DNA of 64,000 nt from Tolypothrix sp. PCC 7712 (GTDB taxonomy: Bacteria > Cyanobacteriota > Cyanobacteriia > Cyanobacteriales > Nostocaceae). Of this stretch, positions 26,078-35,173 are shown one piece after another. The position numbers and the translations under genes were made by a program. The number at the start of each line of letters is the position of its first letter. Positions within the stretch are counted from its first letter, which is position 1. The notes beneath the pieces are model-generated. The model searched no databases. It had not been told where the DNA came from and saw only the letters and a program-made list of their open reading frames with translations. Location: NCBI RefSeq assembly GCF_025860405.1, contig NZ_CP063785.1, positions 4,526,001 to 4,590,000 of the forward strand. The letters are read 5' to 3'.

Positions 26078-26113
26078 AAGGCAAAAGGGCAGGGAGATAA
26101 GAAGAAATTCCCA

Positions 26114-29100
26114 TTACCCATTACCCATTACCATTCTTTCCAATTCCAAAGCTTCTCTTACCCTTTGATGCTCTATTTCAAGTTGCTCAACTAAATAAGC
26201 AGCATTATCCATACTTTCAGCTATACCAATCATTTCTAATTTTCGGCATAATTGAGCGAAAATGACAGCACCAATTGTCAAACTTGATGATATTAAAGAA
26301 TGAGCAATTTGGCGAATTGCTAAAGTATTTTGTTGCTCAACTGCCTGAGAAATTGCTAATAGCTTTTGTGGTGTATCATCTAAATAACATTCAATTATCT
26401 CTACTAAAAGGTTAGTATCATCAATTGCTAACTCTTTTAAAGATTGAAAAGTTGTAGTATCGATAGCGGGTAACAGAGTTTCTGGAGAACTAATTTCTGG
26501 TTGGTTAAAAGTATTGATTTCTAAATTATTAATATCTTGATTAATCTTCGATGAATGTAAGGTTTTATAGTTGTCGAAAGCTTGGACAAGAGCCTCAGAA
26601 CGAATTGGTTTAGTAATGTAGTCATTCATTCCGGCGCTGAGACATTCTTCTTTGTCGCCTTGCATAGCATGAGCTGTCATGGCAATAATCCAAGGTTGGC
26701 TTTGATCCACGCATTCTTGACGAATTTGGCGTGTTGTTTCTAATCCATCCATTTCTGGCATTTGTACATCCATAAAGACTAGATCGTAAGGTTGTCGGCG
26801 CAAAGCCGAGAGTGCTTCTAGCCCATTATTGGCGACATCAGCCTGATAACCTAAGCGCTCTAACATTTTTAAAGCTACCTTTTGGTTAAAAGTAATATCT
26901 TCGACCAATAAAATACTTAAGGGTAATTGTTGACTCAATTCAGAATCAAAGACTTGCGGTAGCGAAGATTGCACAGGTAAAACAGAAGTTTTTTGTCCTG
27001 TGAAGATGCAAATGCAGAGATCTAAAAAATGCGATCGCTTAATTGGTTTATTCAGAATACCGACAAAGTTGGATGTTGCTGGCTGTTCTGAGTTTGGTAA
27101 TTCTCCCACAGAACTGAGCAACACTAGGGGTAAATCTTGACAGCCTGGTAAAGAGTGAATTTTTGCTGCCAGAGCTAAAGCATTCATTTGTAGCAGCTGC
27201 ATATCTAAAATAGCTAAATCAAATTTTTCCCCGGAGGTAATATATTCCAATGCTTGCCAGGCTGAGGTTGCTGCACACACTTCCATACCCCAGCTTGAGG
27301 CTTGCAGGGTAATAATTTGGCGATTAGTTTCGTTGCAATCTACTATTAACAGTTTTTTGCCTGATAAATTTGGCTGCACAATATCAAGTTCAAATTTTTC
27401 AGAACTGGAAACTGCTTGTGCCACTATGGTGAAATAAAAGGTTGAACCGACTCCCACCTCGCTTTGTACCCACATGGTACCGCCCATAAATTCACTTAAG
27501 CGCTTGCTGATGGCTAAACCTAATCCTGTACCCCCATATTGGCGAGTCATGGATGCATCAACTTGGCTAAAAGGCTTAAAGAGTCGCTCCATTCTATCTT
27601 TAGGAATGCCAATACCTGTATCTTTAACAGCAAATTGAATTTGGTATTCTTGGGGACTGATTAACTGTTGGGCTGTGACATAAACTACAACTTCCCCTGC
27701 TTCTGTAAATTTGACTGCATTACCCAACAAATTGATTAAAGTTTGTCTGACTCTGGTGATATCCCCCATAATTGTGTTTGGGGTGTGGCTTTCCATCAAA
27801 TAGGCTAAATTGATGCCTTTGGCATTAGCTTGCGGCGCAAGTAAATCTAAAGCTTCTTCGATACATTTATCTAACTTGAAAGCATGTCTCTCTAAGTCCA
27901 ACTTGCCAGACTCAATCTTCGAGAAATCCAAAATATCATTGATGATGGCAAGTAAAGTATCGCTACTGCTACGAATAATTTCTAAAAATTCTCGTTGCTG
28001 GGGAGTAATTGTCATATCTAGCAGCAAGCCTGTTAAACCGATCACAGCATTCATCGGCGTGCGAATTTCATGGCTCATCATCGCTAAAAACTCGCTCTTG
28101 GCGCGGTTGGCAGCTTCTGCTTGCCGTTTGGCTTGCTCTAGGGCAAAGTTTTTTAACGTCAGTTCTTCTCGCTGGCGAGTTTCTTGTTCTAAAAGGTGAG
28201 CCTGCGCTAAGGCGATACCTAGTTGTGCAGCAACGGCTTCAAATAATTCAATTTCTTCCTGATTCCATTGCCGAACATGACTGTATTGATATAAGCTAAT
28301 GCCGCCGTTCGGTTGTCCTTGATAGGAAGTGCGGACAGAAAGCAGGGATTTTAGTCCTGTGGCTTCGCATTTGAGGTTAGAGGCTTGGATTAATGGATCA
28401 GTGTAGACATTAGGAGAAGCGATCGCTCGATCCTGAGCAATGATCTGCTGAATATAGGGATTATTATCAATGGCAATCTCCATATCGAGCATGGATGTAT
28501 AATCAGGTACGACATACTCTGCGACTACAGGAATTTGTGGTATAGGCTCACTAATGTAGGAGTGAATCAAACAACGATCAACAACAAATACTTTGCCAAT
28601 TTGAGTAGCAGCTGTTTCAAATATTTCTTGGCTATCTAGACTATGGCGAATTTCTTGGGTGATTTTTTCTAATAGCAATGTGTGTTGTAATTGTTTTTGC
28701 AGAGCTTCTTCCGCAAGTTTACGTAAGCGCAGCTCGTTGTAAACATCGCTGATATCAACACAAGAACCGATATATCCAGCAAAGCTACCATCAGCATGAA
28801 AGCGTGGTATGCCTGTGTCTAAAATCCAACGGTATTCACCGTCAGCACGACGCAAACGGTACTCCATCTTAAAGGGTTGACGAGCATTAAATGCAGTCCA
28901 ATAGGTATTGAAAGTGTTTTTTAAGTCATCAGGATGTATTCCTTTTGCCCAGCCATCCTTGAGTTCTTCTTCTAGAGTGCATCCGGTGAAATTTAACCAA
29001 GTTTGATTAAAAAAAGTACAATTTCCCTCAGTATCAACCACCCATAACAACACAGGCGCACTATCTGCCATAATGCGAAATCGCCCTTCGCTTTCTTTTA

Positions 29101-30424
29101 AAGCGGCTTCGATTTGTTTGCGATCGCTAATGTCGGTGTGAGAACCTACCATCCGCATGACATTTCCGACTTCATCCCAAAGCGCTTTTCCCCGATCCAG
29201 AATCCATTTATAACTCCCGTCCTTACATAGCATTCGATATTCGGTTATGTAAAAAGGAGTTGTTTTCGCAAAATGGTCATGAACAACCTGCGTTACATCT
29301 GGTAAATCCTCTGGATGCACTCGTTTTGACCATTCATCCAAATTATGAGAAATTTCGTGGTCTTGATACCCCAACATTTCTTTCCAGCGTACAGAGAAAA
29401 AGACTTCATTGGTTTTTAGGTTCCAGTCCCAAATACCATCATTATTTCCTTGTAGTGCTAATTGCCAACGTTCTTCTTTTTCTTTGAGTATTGCTTTTGC
29501 TTGATTTTGCTCCAGAATTTTCAGCGCTAGTTCTTGATTGATGATTGCAATCTGACGATTGCTCAACATGGCTACTTGAGCAAAATATACTAATAAGCTC
29601 ATTGCACCAGCTAGCCATAAGCCAGCAAACAAAAGAATTTCTGGGATTGGGGAATGCAAGTTGGTTAATAAATCGGAAGTAGGATCAACCTTGATTCGCC
29701 AGTTCAACCCATAAAATTCTATCTTTTGTTCTGTTTGCCAGGAAAATAGCTCTGGTAGTTCTAAATCGTGGCTGTAAATCAACTCCTGACCATCAAATAA
29801 CTTTAGTTTGTAACCTGATGGCAAATTTATAAATGATTCTAAAAAAGGTTGAATCTGCACAACGGCGACGATTAATCCCTCAAACTTATCTTCTTGAAAG
29901 ATAGGTAGATATACGAAAAATCCTTTCTTACCAGGAGAGACATCGACTGTTTTAGTGAAAATAATTTGGCGGCGATCGCGAGCTGCTGTTAGCGCAGTTA
30001 GTTGTTGGGGTTGCTGACTAAGGTCGAGATTTTGTAGCGCTTCATTCCCCGCTAACGGCACAATTCGCTGTACCCGAAATGATGAGTCAACTAATGCGAT
30101 CGCTTGATAGCCTGTAAAGTCATGCACATAGGCGGCTGCATCCACTTTCCATTCCTGTTGTGCAGCCACGCCACCAATTTGCCAGTGCTTTCTCATCCGC
30201 TGCAATGCTTGAATGCGACTTTGTAATTGGTTAGTCACTTGAGTTTGCACTGCGATCGCTTGCTGTTGAATCAGTTGCTCGACATTGTTTTTTTCTTGTG
30301 TTAATAATTTTTGCCAGAGTATAACAACCGCAACTGAGACCACAACACCAACTAACAATGAAAGCAATGCCTGTTTGCTGTAGCTTTTCACTGATTTTAA
30401 CCAATGATATCCGTGCTGCCTCAT
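26114..30424 (-). CDS. Membrane hybrid sensor kinase: extracytoplasmic sensor-PAS-PAS-GAF-HisKA-HATPase-REC-REC-Hpt
   Basis: A 1436-residue protein. Transmembrane helices at about 17-38 and 265-288 frame an extracytoplasmic sensor domain. Then come two PAS domains (about 310-435 and 445-570), a GAF domain (about 590-755), a HisKA domain with H in MMSHEIRTPMN, HATPase with GTGLGLAISKRL, a first receiver, a second receiver (FMDVQMPEMDG), and an Hpt domain with its phospho-His in IAHSLISSS. This is a complete phosphorelay in one chain; the final acceptor is missing and must be elsewhere. The first receiver has LAILDMQLLQM, so its Asp is retained. An ATTACCC repeat cluster follows the stop. The input signal is not evident. 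Confidence 0.94.
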   Translation of the reverse strand: MRQHGYHWLKSVKSYSKQALLSLLVGVVVSVAVVILWQKLLTQEKNNVEQLIQQQAIAVQTQVTNQLQSRIQALQRMRKHWQIGGVAAQQEWKVDAAAYVHDFTGYQAIALVDSSFRVQRIVPLAGNEALQNLDLSQQPQQLTALTAARDRRQIIFTKTVDVSPGKKGFFVYLPIFQEDKFEGLIVAVVQIQPFLESFINLPSGYKLKLFDGQELIYSHDLELPELFSWQTEQKIEFYGLNWRIKVDPTSDLLTNLHSPIPEILLFAGLWLAGAMSLLVYFAQVAMLSNRQIAIINQELALKILEQNQAKAILKEKEERWQLALQGNNDGIWDWNLKTNEVFFSVRWKEMLGYQDHEISHNLDEWSKRVHPEDLPDVTQVVHDHFAKTTPFYITEYRMLCKDGSYKWILDRGKALWDEVGNVMRMVGSHTDISDRKQIEAALKESEGRFRIMADSAPVLLWVVDTEGNCTFFNQTWLNFTGCTLEEELKDGWAKGIHPDDLKNTFNTYWTAFNARQPFKMEYRLRRADGEYRWILDTGIPRFHADGSFAGYIGSCVDISDVYNELRLRKLAEEALQKQLQHTLLLEKITQEIRHSLDSQEIFETAATQIGKVFVVDRCLIHSYISEPIPQIPVVAEYVVPDYTSMLDMEIAIDNNPYIQQIIAQDRAIASPNVYTDPLIQASNLKCEATGLKSLLSVRTSYQGQPNGGISLYQYSHVRQWNQEEIELFEAVAAQLGIALAQAHLLEQETRQREELTLKNFALEQAKRQAEAANRAKSEFLAMMSHEIRTPMNAVIGLTGLLLDMTITPQQREFLEIIRSSSDTLLAIINDILDFSKIESGKLDLERHAFKLDKCIEEALDLLAPQANAKGINLAYLMESHTPNTIMGDITRVRQTLINLLGNAVKFTEAGEVVVYVTAQQLISPQEYQIQFAVKDTGIGIPKDRMERLFKPFSQVDASMTRQYGGTGLGLAISKRLSEFMGGTMWVQSEVGVGSTFYFTIVAQAVSSSEKFELDIVQPNLSGKKLLIVDCNETNRQIITLQASSWGMEVCAATSAWQALEYITSGEKFDLAILDMQLLQMNALALAAKIHSLPGCQDLPLVLLSSVGELPNSEQPATSNFVGILNKPIKRSHFLDLCICIFTGQKTSVLPVQSSLPQVFDSELSQQLPLSILLVEDITFNQKVALKMLERLGYQADVANNGLEALSALRRQPYDLVFMDVQMPEMDGLETTRQIRQECVDQSQPWIIAMTAHAMQGDKEECLSAGMNDYITKPIRSEALVQAFDNYKTLHSSKINQDINNLEINTFNQPEISSPETLLPAIDTTTFQSLKELAIDDTNLLVEIIECYLDDTPQKLLAISQAVEQQNTLAIRQIAHSLISSSLTIGAVIFAQLCRKLEMIGIAESMDNAAYLVEQLEIEHQRVREALELERMVMGNG

Positions 30425-30999
30425 TAATTAATCATCCTCTGGAACATCAATGCTTGTTCACTGCAAGAAATATAAGGAATAGGTGAAAAGTAATACTACT
30501 CGGTTGCAACTGATAATTTGATTTGGGGCAAAGGTGAAAGAATTATGGTTACAGGTATTTTATTTGCCTTTTTCCCATTAACCGATAAGTATTGAGCTAG
30601 GAGATGCTTCTGCTGATCAATTGGGTACTACCAACCTTTGGTGATTAAGAATGATACAAAATATTAGTTCTCATCAGTTTTAGTTTTAATTATGGAACTG
30701 GGTAATAGTAATCGTACAATTACGGAGTAAATACATATAGATGTAGTAAAGTTAAGGTTGTCTGACTATCTGAAGCAGAGGTGGCTGTGTTAATACTCAT
30801 GACAGTTGGCAGTTTTAATAAAGTAGCGTTTTACCCAGATATTGGCTAAAAATGACTTTCCAATCACAAATAATTGCAGTGGTATTTCCTTTTCTGATAG
30901 CAAGTATCCTGTCACTATTGCTACGTACAAGCAAATATTAAGGCAACTTTTACAACAGATAAATTAGGAACTCAATATTTATATATAAATATTTATAAA
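30425..30999. other. Intergenic upstream of hybrid kinase and hydrolase genes
   Basis: AT-rich divergent spacer, probably carrying promoters for both flanking genes. The only candidate coding signal is a 29-codon membrane-peptide ORF at 30852-30941. Confidence 0.55.
30852..30941 (+). CDS. Possible 29-residue single-span membrane peptide
   Basis: ATG 30852 opens MTFQSQIIAVVFPFLIAS and continues to RTSKY. It is a short polar N-terminus, one hydrophobic helix and a basic end, like small photosynthetic or transporter subunits. It matches none that I recognise and has no ribosome binding site. Could be chance. Confidence 0.27.
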   Translation: MTFQSQIIAVVFPFLIASILSLLLRTSKY

Positions 31000-31008
31000 T
31001 TGATAAAT

Positions 31009-32229
31009 ATGTGGTTAGAAACTTTATTTTTAACAACTAGTTTGCTGTTACCAAATGAATCGTTAGCGACAACAAATCAGCAAAACTTATCATTAGTAGT
31101 ACAAGCGCAGTTACCTAAACAGTCGATTATGCCAAAAGCTGCTTTAGAAAGACTTTTAACTACTGAGCCTGTAAAAGCTGAATGGTTTACTTCTGAGTTT
31201 GTAGCTCAAATACCGATAGCTCAAATTCAACAAGTTATAGCCAGCTTGAAACAGGGATTAGGCAATTATCAGAGAGTTGAAGAGCAAGGAAAAAACTACA
31301 AAGTTATATTTGCGCGTGGTTACGTACCTGCACAAATTGCCCTAGATGCCAATGGTAAAATTGCCATGCTCTTTTTTCAACCACCTGTACCTCAAGCCAA
31401 GAGTTTAGAGTCAGCGATCGCAGAATTTAAAACTTTCCCTGGAAAAGTCAGCTTTCTGGTTCTCGAAGGTAAATCAGAACGAGCAGCCTTAAATGCTACC
31501 ACACCGCTAGGAGTGGGTTCCGCTTTTAAATTAGCAGTGTTGCAAACCCTCAAATCTCAAATTGCTACAGGTAAGCGATCGTGGCGGGATGTTGTGGAGT
31601 TACAACCAGCTTGGAAGAGTTTACCGTCAGGAATTTTGCAAACCTGGCCCGATCGCTCACTTTTAACTTTACAGACTTTAGCGGCGTTGATGATTTCTCA
31701 AAGTGACAATACCGCTACCGATAGCTTAATGAACATTTTGGGACGACAAGCTATTGAATCGCTCACACCCCACAATCGTCCTTTGTTGACTACTCGTGAG
31801 TTATTTTTGCTCAAAAGTGCGAGAAATCAAGATTTATTAAAACGTTATCGCAGTAGTAATGAAGCTCAAAAACGCGCAATTTTACAATCACTAGCGTCAC
31901 AACCTATACCTACAGTCAGTGAATTTGAGGGAAATAAACCTATCCTTGACGTAGAGTGGTTTTTTACAGCTAAAGAACTGTGCGAACTGATGACACAAGT
32001 TACCGATTTACCTTTAATGAGTATTAATCCAGGAGTTGCTAAAGCCGAAGATTGGGAAAGGGTAGCATTTAAAGGTGGCTCAGAACCAGGGGTTTTAAAT
32101 CTGACAACTTGGTTAAAAGCCAAAAACGGTAAGCAATATTGTGTGGCTGCTACCTGGAACAATAATGCACCCTTAGAAGAATCTCGGTTTTTTAATTTGT
32201 ATAGTAGTGCGATCGCAGGACTAAAGTAA
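31009..32229 (+). CDS. Class A beta-lactamase-like serine hydrolase
   Basis: The product of 406 residues has an N-terminal signal-like segment (LETLFLTTSLLLP), a small domain of DUF3887 type (about residues 45-125), and a beta-lactamase/PBP-like hydrolase domain. The SxxK motif is S-A-F-K in LGVGSAFKLAV, the SDN motif is in SQSDNTATD, and the KTG box appears as KGGSEPG. These serine hydrolases are often not true beta-lactamases; activity on penicillins cannot be concluded, since the Glu166 region is not clearly matched. ATG 31009 gives a sensible signal peptide; an in-frame TTG nine bases upstream is possible. A hairpin terminator follows. Confidence 0.88.
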   Translation: MWLETLFLTTSLLLPNESLATTNQQNLSLVVQAQLPKQSIMPKAALERLLTTEPVKAEWFTSEFVAQIPIAQIQQVIASLKQGLGNYQRVEEQGKNYKVIFARGYVPAQIALDANGKIAMLFFQPPVPQAKSLESAIAEFKTFPGKVSFLVLEGKSERAALNATTPLGVGSAFKLAVLQTLKSQIATGKRSWRDVVELQPAWKSLPSGILQTWPDRSLLTLQTLAALMISQSDNTATDSLMNILGRQAIESLTPHNRPLLTTRELFLLKSARNQDLLKRYRSSNEAQKRAILQSLASQPIPTVSEFEGNKPILDVEWFFTAKELCELMTQVTDLPLMSINPGVAKAEDWERVAFKGGSEPGVLNLTTWLKAKNGKQYCVAATWNNNAPLEESRFFNLYSSAIAGLK

Positions 32230-32248
32230 GACAATTTTAGATTTTGCG

Positions 32249-32288
32249 AAAAGTTGCAAGGAGGGTTTCCCTCCGTAGCAAACTTTTT
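32249..32288 (+). terminator. Hairpin terminator after serine hydrolase gene
   Basis: AAGTTGC(A)AGGAGGG, a TTT loop, then CCCTCCGTAGCAAACTTTTT. It ends in a T-run 20 bp after the stop. Confidence 0.7.
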
Positions 32289-32475
32289 AAGACGGATTTT
32301 GGATTGTCTAAGCATCAGATTTTATTTCTGAATGTAGTGGATTGACAAGACTAAAATAGTGCATAAAAAAACTCTTGTGAGATGGGTGTCTCACCCGTCC
32401 AGGGCGGACAAGATGTCCACCCCACAAGAAAAATTAGTGCAACATTTTAGCTATGTCAGTCCACTACGCAAGTAA

Positions 32476-32778
32476 TACCAATTTGAAAAAAGAATGCCAC
32501 AGATTGTAGGGGCACGGCGTTGCCCATTGGTGTCAACTTAAGCTAAAAGCGATATAGGGCAGGCGTTGTACAAATACCTCGCGCCCTCATCCCCTAACCC
32601 CTTCTCCCGCAGGAGAAGGGGAACTAAATCTCTTGCTCCCTTCTCCCTGTGGGAGAGGGGCTGGGGGTGAGGGCAAAAACCTTGCAACCAAGAGGGTTTT
32701 GCGTTAAGTTGACACTTATGAGCGTTGCCTTGCCCTCTAGAATATATTAATGTCTCGCCAGCATTATTTGAATTGGTA
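32476..32778 (-). repeat. Nested MITE-like element, copy B (inverted relative to copy A)
   Basis: The outer ends TACCAATTTGAA and AATTGGTA enclose the same inner 187-bp-class unit, starting GGTGTCAACTTAA at 32529. In the reverse orientation it matches 7443-7743 along its whole length with scattered changes. It is non-coding and lies in the 32230-32947 spacer. A separate GTGGGGTGGACATC-type hairpin region at about 32365-32430 precedes it. Confidence 0.85.
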
Positions 32779-32947
32779 TAATTTCAAAAATTAAATAATC
32801 AAATATGAATTTTATCTGAGTTTATCTAATTACATCACACCATAAAATGAGTAGAGAATTTAATTATTTATAATTGCAACCTCAGAAAGTAAAATCTAAA
32901 ATTTAACCTTAATATTTCCCAACTCATTTTATGATGCAATATACTGA

Positions 32948-33205
32948 TTATTGATCACTATCGTGATTTGCAGGTGTTTTAACTTGCAAATTATCACCCT
33001 GCTTTTTTACTGAAAAATCAGTCTCATTTTTGCTATTTTGAGCAAGACCCGCAGCACCAGCAATTGCTGTGCTTGCAAGTCCTAAACCAGCAGACTTATC
33101 GTTAGCATTAGATGAAACTAAAACAGTTACACCAATAACAGCGCCAACAGTAGCCATAAATATAGGGGTTATAGCCCGAATTAATTCTGGGGTAACATCT
33201 TTCAT
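32948..33205 (-). CDS. Small hypothetical membrane protein
   Basis: An 85-residue protein with two short hydrophobic Gly/Ala-rich stretches (about residues 12-31 and 40-55: IFMATVGAVIGVTVLV and LGLASTAIAGAAGLA) and a charged tail. It resembles small conserved cyanobacterial membrane proteins, but I cannot name a family. The composition looks like real coding sequence. No Shine-Dalgarno is visible. It lies between a MITE copy and the metallopeptidase gene. Confidence 0.6.
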   Translation of the reverse strand: MKDVTPELIRAITPIFMATVGAVIGVTVLVSSNANDKSAGLGLASTAIAGAAGLAQNSKNETDFSVKKQGDNLQVKTPANHDSDQ

Positions 33206-33315
33206 AGAGGTTTTATATGGGGTTAGTTGCTATCTAGATGTAGATACCCTCTATACAATTCAGATTCCAGAATTTATTTCATATTTTTTTAGCTAGCAAA
33301 ATAACAACTATCCTA

Positions 33316-34257
33316 CTAAATTTGACCAGATGCTAACTTTTGTAACCAATTTTGAGCTTCTGCGTATAACTTGAACTTGCTTTCATCAGCACGAAACTCT
33401 GAAGTATGAACCATCCTTCTACCATTCACCCATTTTGTGCCGTGGTGTTTGTGCAGTAACTCGTGAAATAACACAAATTCAATTACAAACTCAGGTATAT
33501 TACCATCATCTAGAGTCAAACTCATCACTACTCTATCTCTAGCTGGCTCATAATGTCCGAACTTGCGGTAAGTATTAATTTTGCTCCATGCCAGACGTGG
33601 TTTCACAAGATTAGCAGCAAAATATTCTTGATTGATTTTGTCAAACAAATTATTTAAGTTATAAAAATTACCTTGGGGATTTTCTGCGATGACTTCAGCG
33701 ATTAAATCTAGTGTGAGGATAACGCTACTATATTCTTCTGAGCTAGCAAAAGACCGAATTAGTTTTGTAGTTTCTTGATTTTTGCCAACAATTATAGATT
33801 TTACTACCGCTTCTAAAACTGCATCTGGTGCATTGATAAATCCTTCGCTAATTGTAATATGAGTAAATTTATGAGATTTTTTACCTTTATATAATCCTGC
33901 TAAATTAGTTAATTCTACCTTTAACTCTATAGATTCTTGTTTATCTAGTTTCAATACTTCTTGAGCTATTTGTCGCAGACGATAAGTACTATTAATGTGC
34001 AATTGTAAATTATATTCATCCGCTAAAAACTTGAGCCAAGAGTAAATCTGACGCGATGAACTAGCCAGATTAGCTGGTGTTGCTTGTTGAGCAATACAGA
34101 TTTGTTCAATTCTGGTAACTGTTCTCGCAAAAATTTGAGTGAGTTTTTTTATTTCAGCAGAGTTTGGTGTATCAGTTGCAGCTAAATTAAAAATATTCTG
34201 TAAGATACTATTTTGTTGTGCTTTGATATTTTTGAGGCTAATAATTTTATTTGTCAT
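33316..34257 (-). CDS. SprT-like/M48-type zinc metallopeptidase-domain protein
   Basis: A 313-residue protein whose C-terminal third contains HELLH in VLFHELLHKHHGTKW and a downstream HTSEFRADESKF. That fits an HExxH zinc site with a third ligand, as in SprT/YgjP-like metallopeptidases. The N-terminal 150 residues are helical and not recognised. The start codon itself is part of a TTTGTCA heptamer run (AAATGAC on this strand), so alternative ATGs occur in other frames. The Tn7-like transposon begins 23 bp upstream of the ATG, so the gene has probably been cut off from its original promoter. Substrate unknown. Confidence 0.8.
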   Translation of the reverse strand: MTNKIISLKNIKAQQNSILQNIFNLAATDTPNSAEIKKLTQIFARTVTRIEQICIAQQATPANLASSSRQIYSWLKFLADEYNLQLHINSTYRLRQIAQEVLKLDKQESIELKVELTNLAGLYKGKKSHKFTHITISEGFINAPDAVLEAVVKSIIVGKNQETTKLIRSFASSEEYSSVILTLDLIAEVIAENPQGNFYNLNNLFDKINQEYFAANLVKPRLAWSKINTYRKFGHYEPARDRVVMSLTLDDGNIPEFVIEFVLFHELLHKHHGTKWVNGRRMVHTSEFRADESKFKLYAEAQNWLQKLASGQI

Positions 34258-34275
34258 TTGTCATTTGTTATTTGT

Positions 34276-34280
34276 CATTT
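34276..34280. repeat. Target-site duplication CATTT, left copy
   Basis: CATTT directly abuts the left transposon end and is repeated exactly at 39185-39189. Five base pairs is the duplication size made by Tn7-type transposition. Confidence 0.9.
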
Positions 34281-34305
34281 TGTGACTGTAACCATAAGTT
34301 TGCCG
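34281..34305 (+). repeat. Left terminal inverted repeat (site L1)
   Basis: TGTGACTGTAACCATAAG..., ending in TTTGCCG. It differs from the right terminus at three of 25 positions. Its reverse complement fits the internal site consensus CGGCAARCTTATGGTTTCA. Confidence 0.92.
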
Positions 34306-34308
34306 GAG

Positions 34309-34330
34309 CGGCAGGTTTATGGTTTCAAAC
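34309..34330 (-). promoter_or_regulatory. TnsB-like binding site L2 (head-to-head with L1)
   Basis: CGGCAGGTTTATGGTTTC plus CAAAC-type end. It is separated from L1 by GAG and in opposite orientation, forming an imperfect palindrome over 34290-34324. Binding is inferred from repetition of the motif at both ends. Confidence 0.7.
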
Positions 34331-34354
34331 CCCGGAGCAGGTAAGGATGGAAAA

Positions 34355-35173
34355 TTAGTTCTCATTTATGGGTGGCAGGAAATCAGAGGGCGTATTGGCA
34401 GCCAAATCATCGACATCATCAAACCACATACACTGCCAGACAAGCTTGTTGCTTTGATGAGAGTGCATAGGAGTAATCAAAAGCTGTCGCCAAAAATCAA
34501 CGCTGTGAGTTTGTTCATTGGCTAGTTGGTTGAGTTTCTGGCTACCTAACCACAGATGACAGATTGAGCAATACCCTGGACGAGAATACCTGGATAATGG
34601 TGGAAATTTTTCGTGACAGTGAGGGCATTCCTCAATCAAGGGCTGATGGTCATGCTCAGGGCATTCCTCAATTGTGTTAACTAACCATAACAGTGGATTG
34701 TAGATGACTCGATTGTTGACAAACCAGTGGTCATAACATACGGGACACCAAGCTTGATGCAAACGCAAAATGCTAAACTCGAAAAAAATGCTGGCCCATT
34801 TTAATGGCCATAAACAAGATAAATCTTGACGCCAGGTCAATTCTTTTAGAGCTTGAATTAGAGTGGTAGCAATGTCAATTCTTTTTTCGTTGGTAGAGGT
34901 GAAAAAATCTTGATCTCTAAATAAATGATTAATGATGTTTATAGAACTAACACTGCTTCTTTTATGCCTCATCAATGGAATAACTTTTGATAAAACTAGT
35001 TCTCCGGTAGTTATCGTGTGACAGTCGGCAAGGCGAGCAATATATCCACTCAAGCTTTCGACATAGAGCGTACCGACACCGATTGGTTCGAGTGGGAATA
35101 ATTGAGAGCGTTCTGGAATTGTTGGTTTTTCTAGAGCCCAAAACTCATCTTCGGTATAATAATTAACTGACAT
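34355..35173 (-). CDS. tniQ: TniQ family transposition target-selection protein
   Basis: A 272-residue TniQ/TnsD-family protein. It has the N-terminal signature (VESLSGYIARLADCHTI, about residues 38-54) and several zinc knuckles in the second half (CPVC, CPEH, CPHC, CSIC between about 140 and 205). TniQ/TnsD proteins link TnsC to a chosen target, either by binding DNA directly or, in CRISPR-associated transposons, by binding Cascade or Cas12k. The size lies between the short Cas12k partner and long site-specific TnsD proteins. ATG 35173 overlaps the tnsC stop by 11 bp and is preferred to the TTG one codon upstream. It ends about 75 bp from the left transposon end. Confidence 0.92.
   Translation of the reverse strand: MSVNYYTEDEFWALEKPTIPERSQLFPLEPIGVGTLYVESLSGYIARLADCHTITTGELVLSKVIPLMRHKRSSVSSINIINHLFRDQDFFTSTNEKRIDIATTLIQALKELTWRQDLSCLWPLKWASIFFEFSILRLHQAWCPVCYDHWFVNNRVIYNPLLWLVNTIEECPEHDHQPLIEECPHCHEKFPPLSRYSRPGYCSICHLWLGSQKLNQLANEQTHSVDFWRQLLITPMHSHQSNKLVWQCMWFDDVDDLAANTPSDFLPPINEN

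Noticed and set aside
34319..34525. Plus-strand 68-codon frame at the transposon left end, as possible cargo
   Set aside because: Mostly antisense to the 3' end of tniQ and without a ribosome site or recognisable family.
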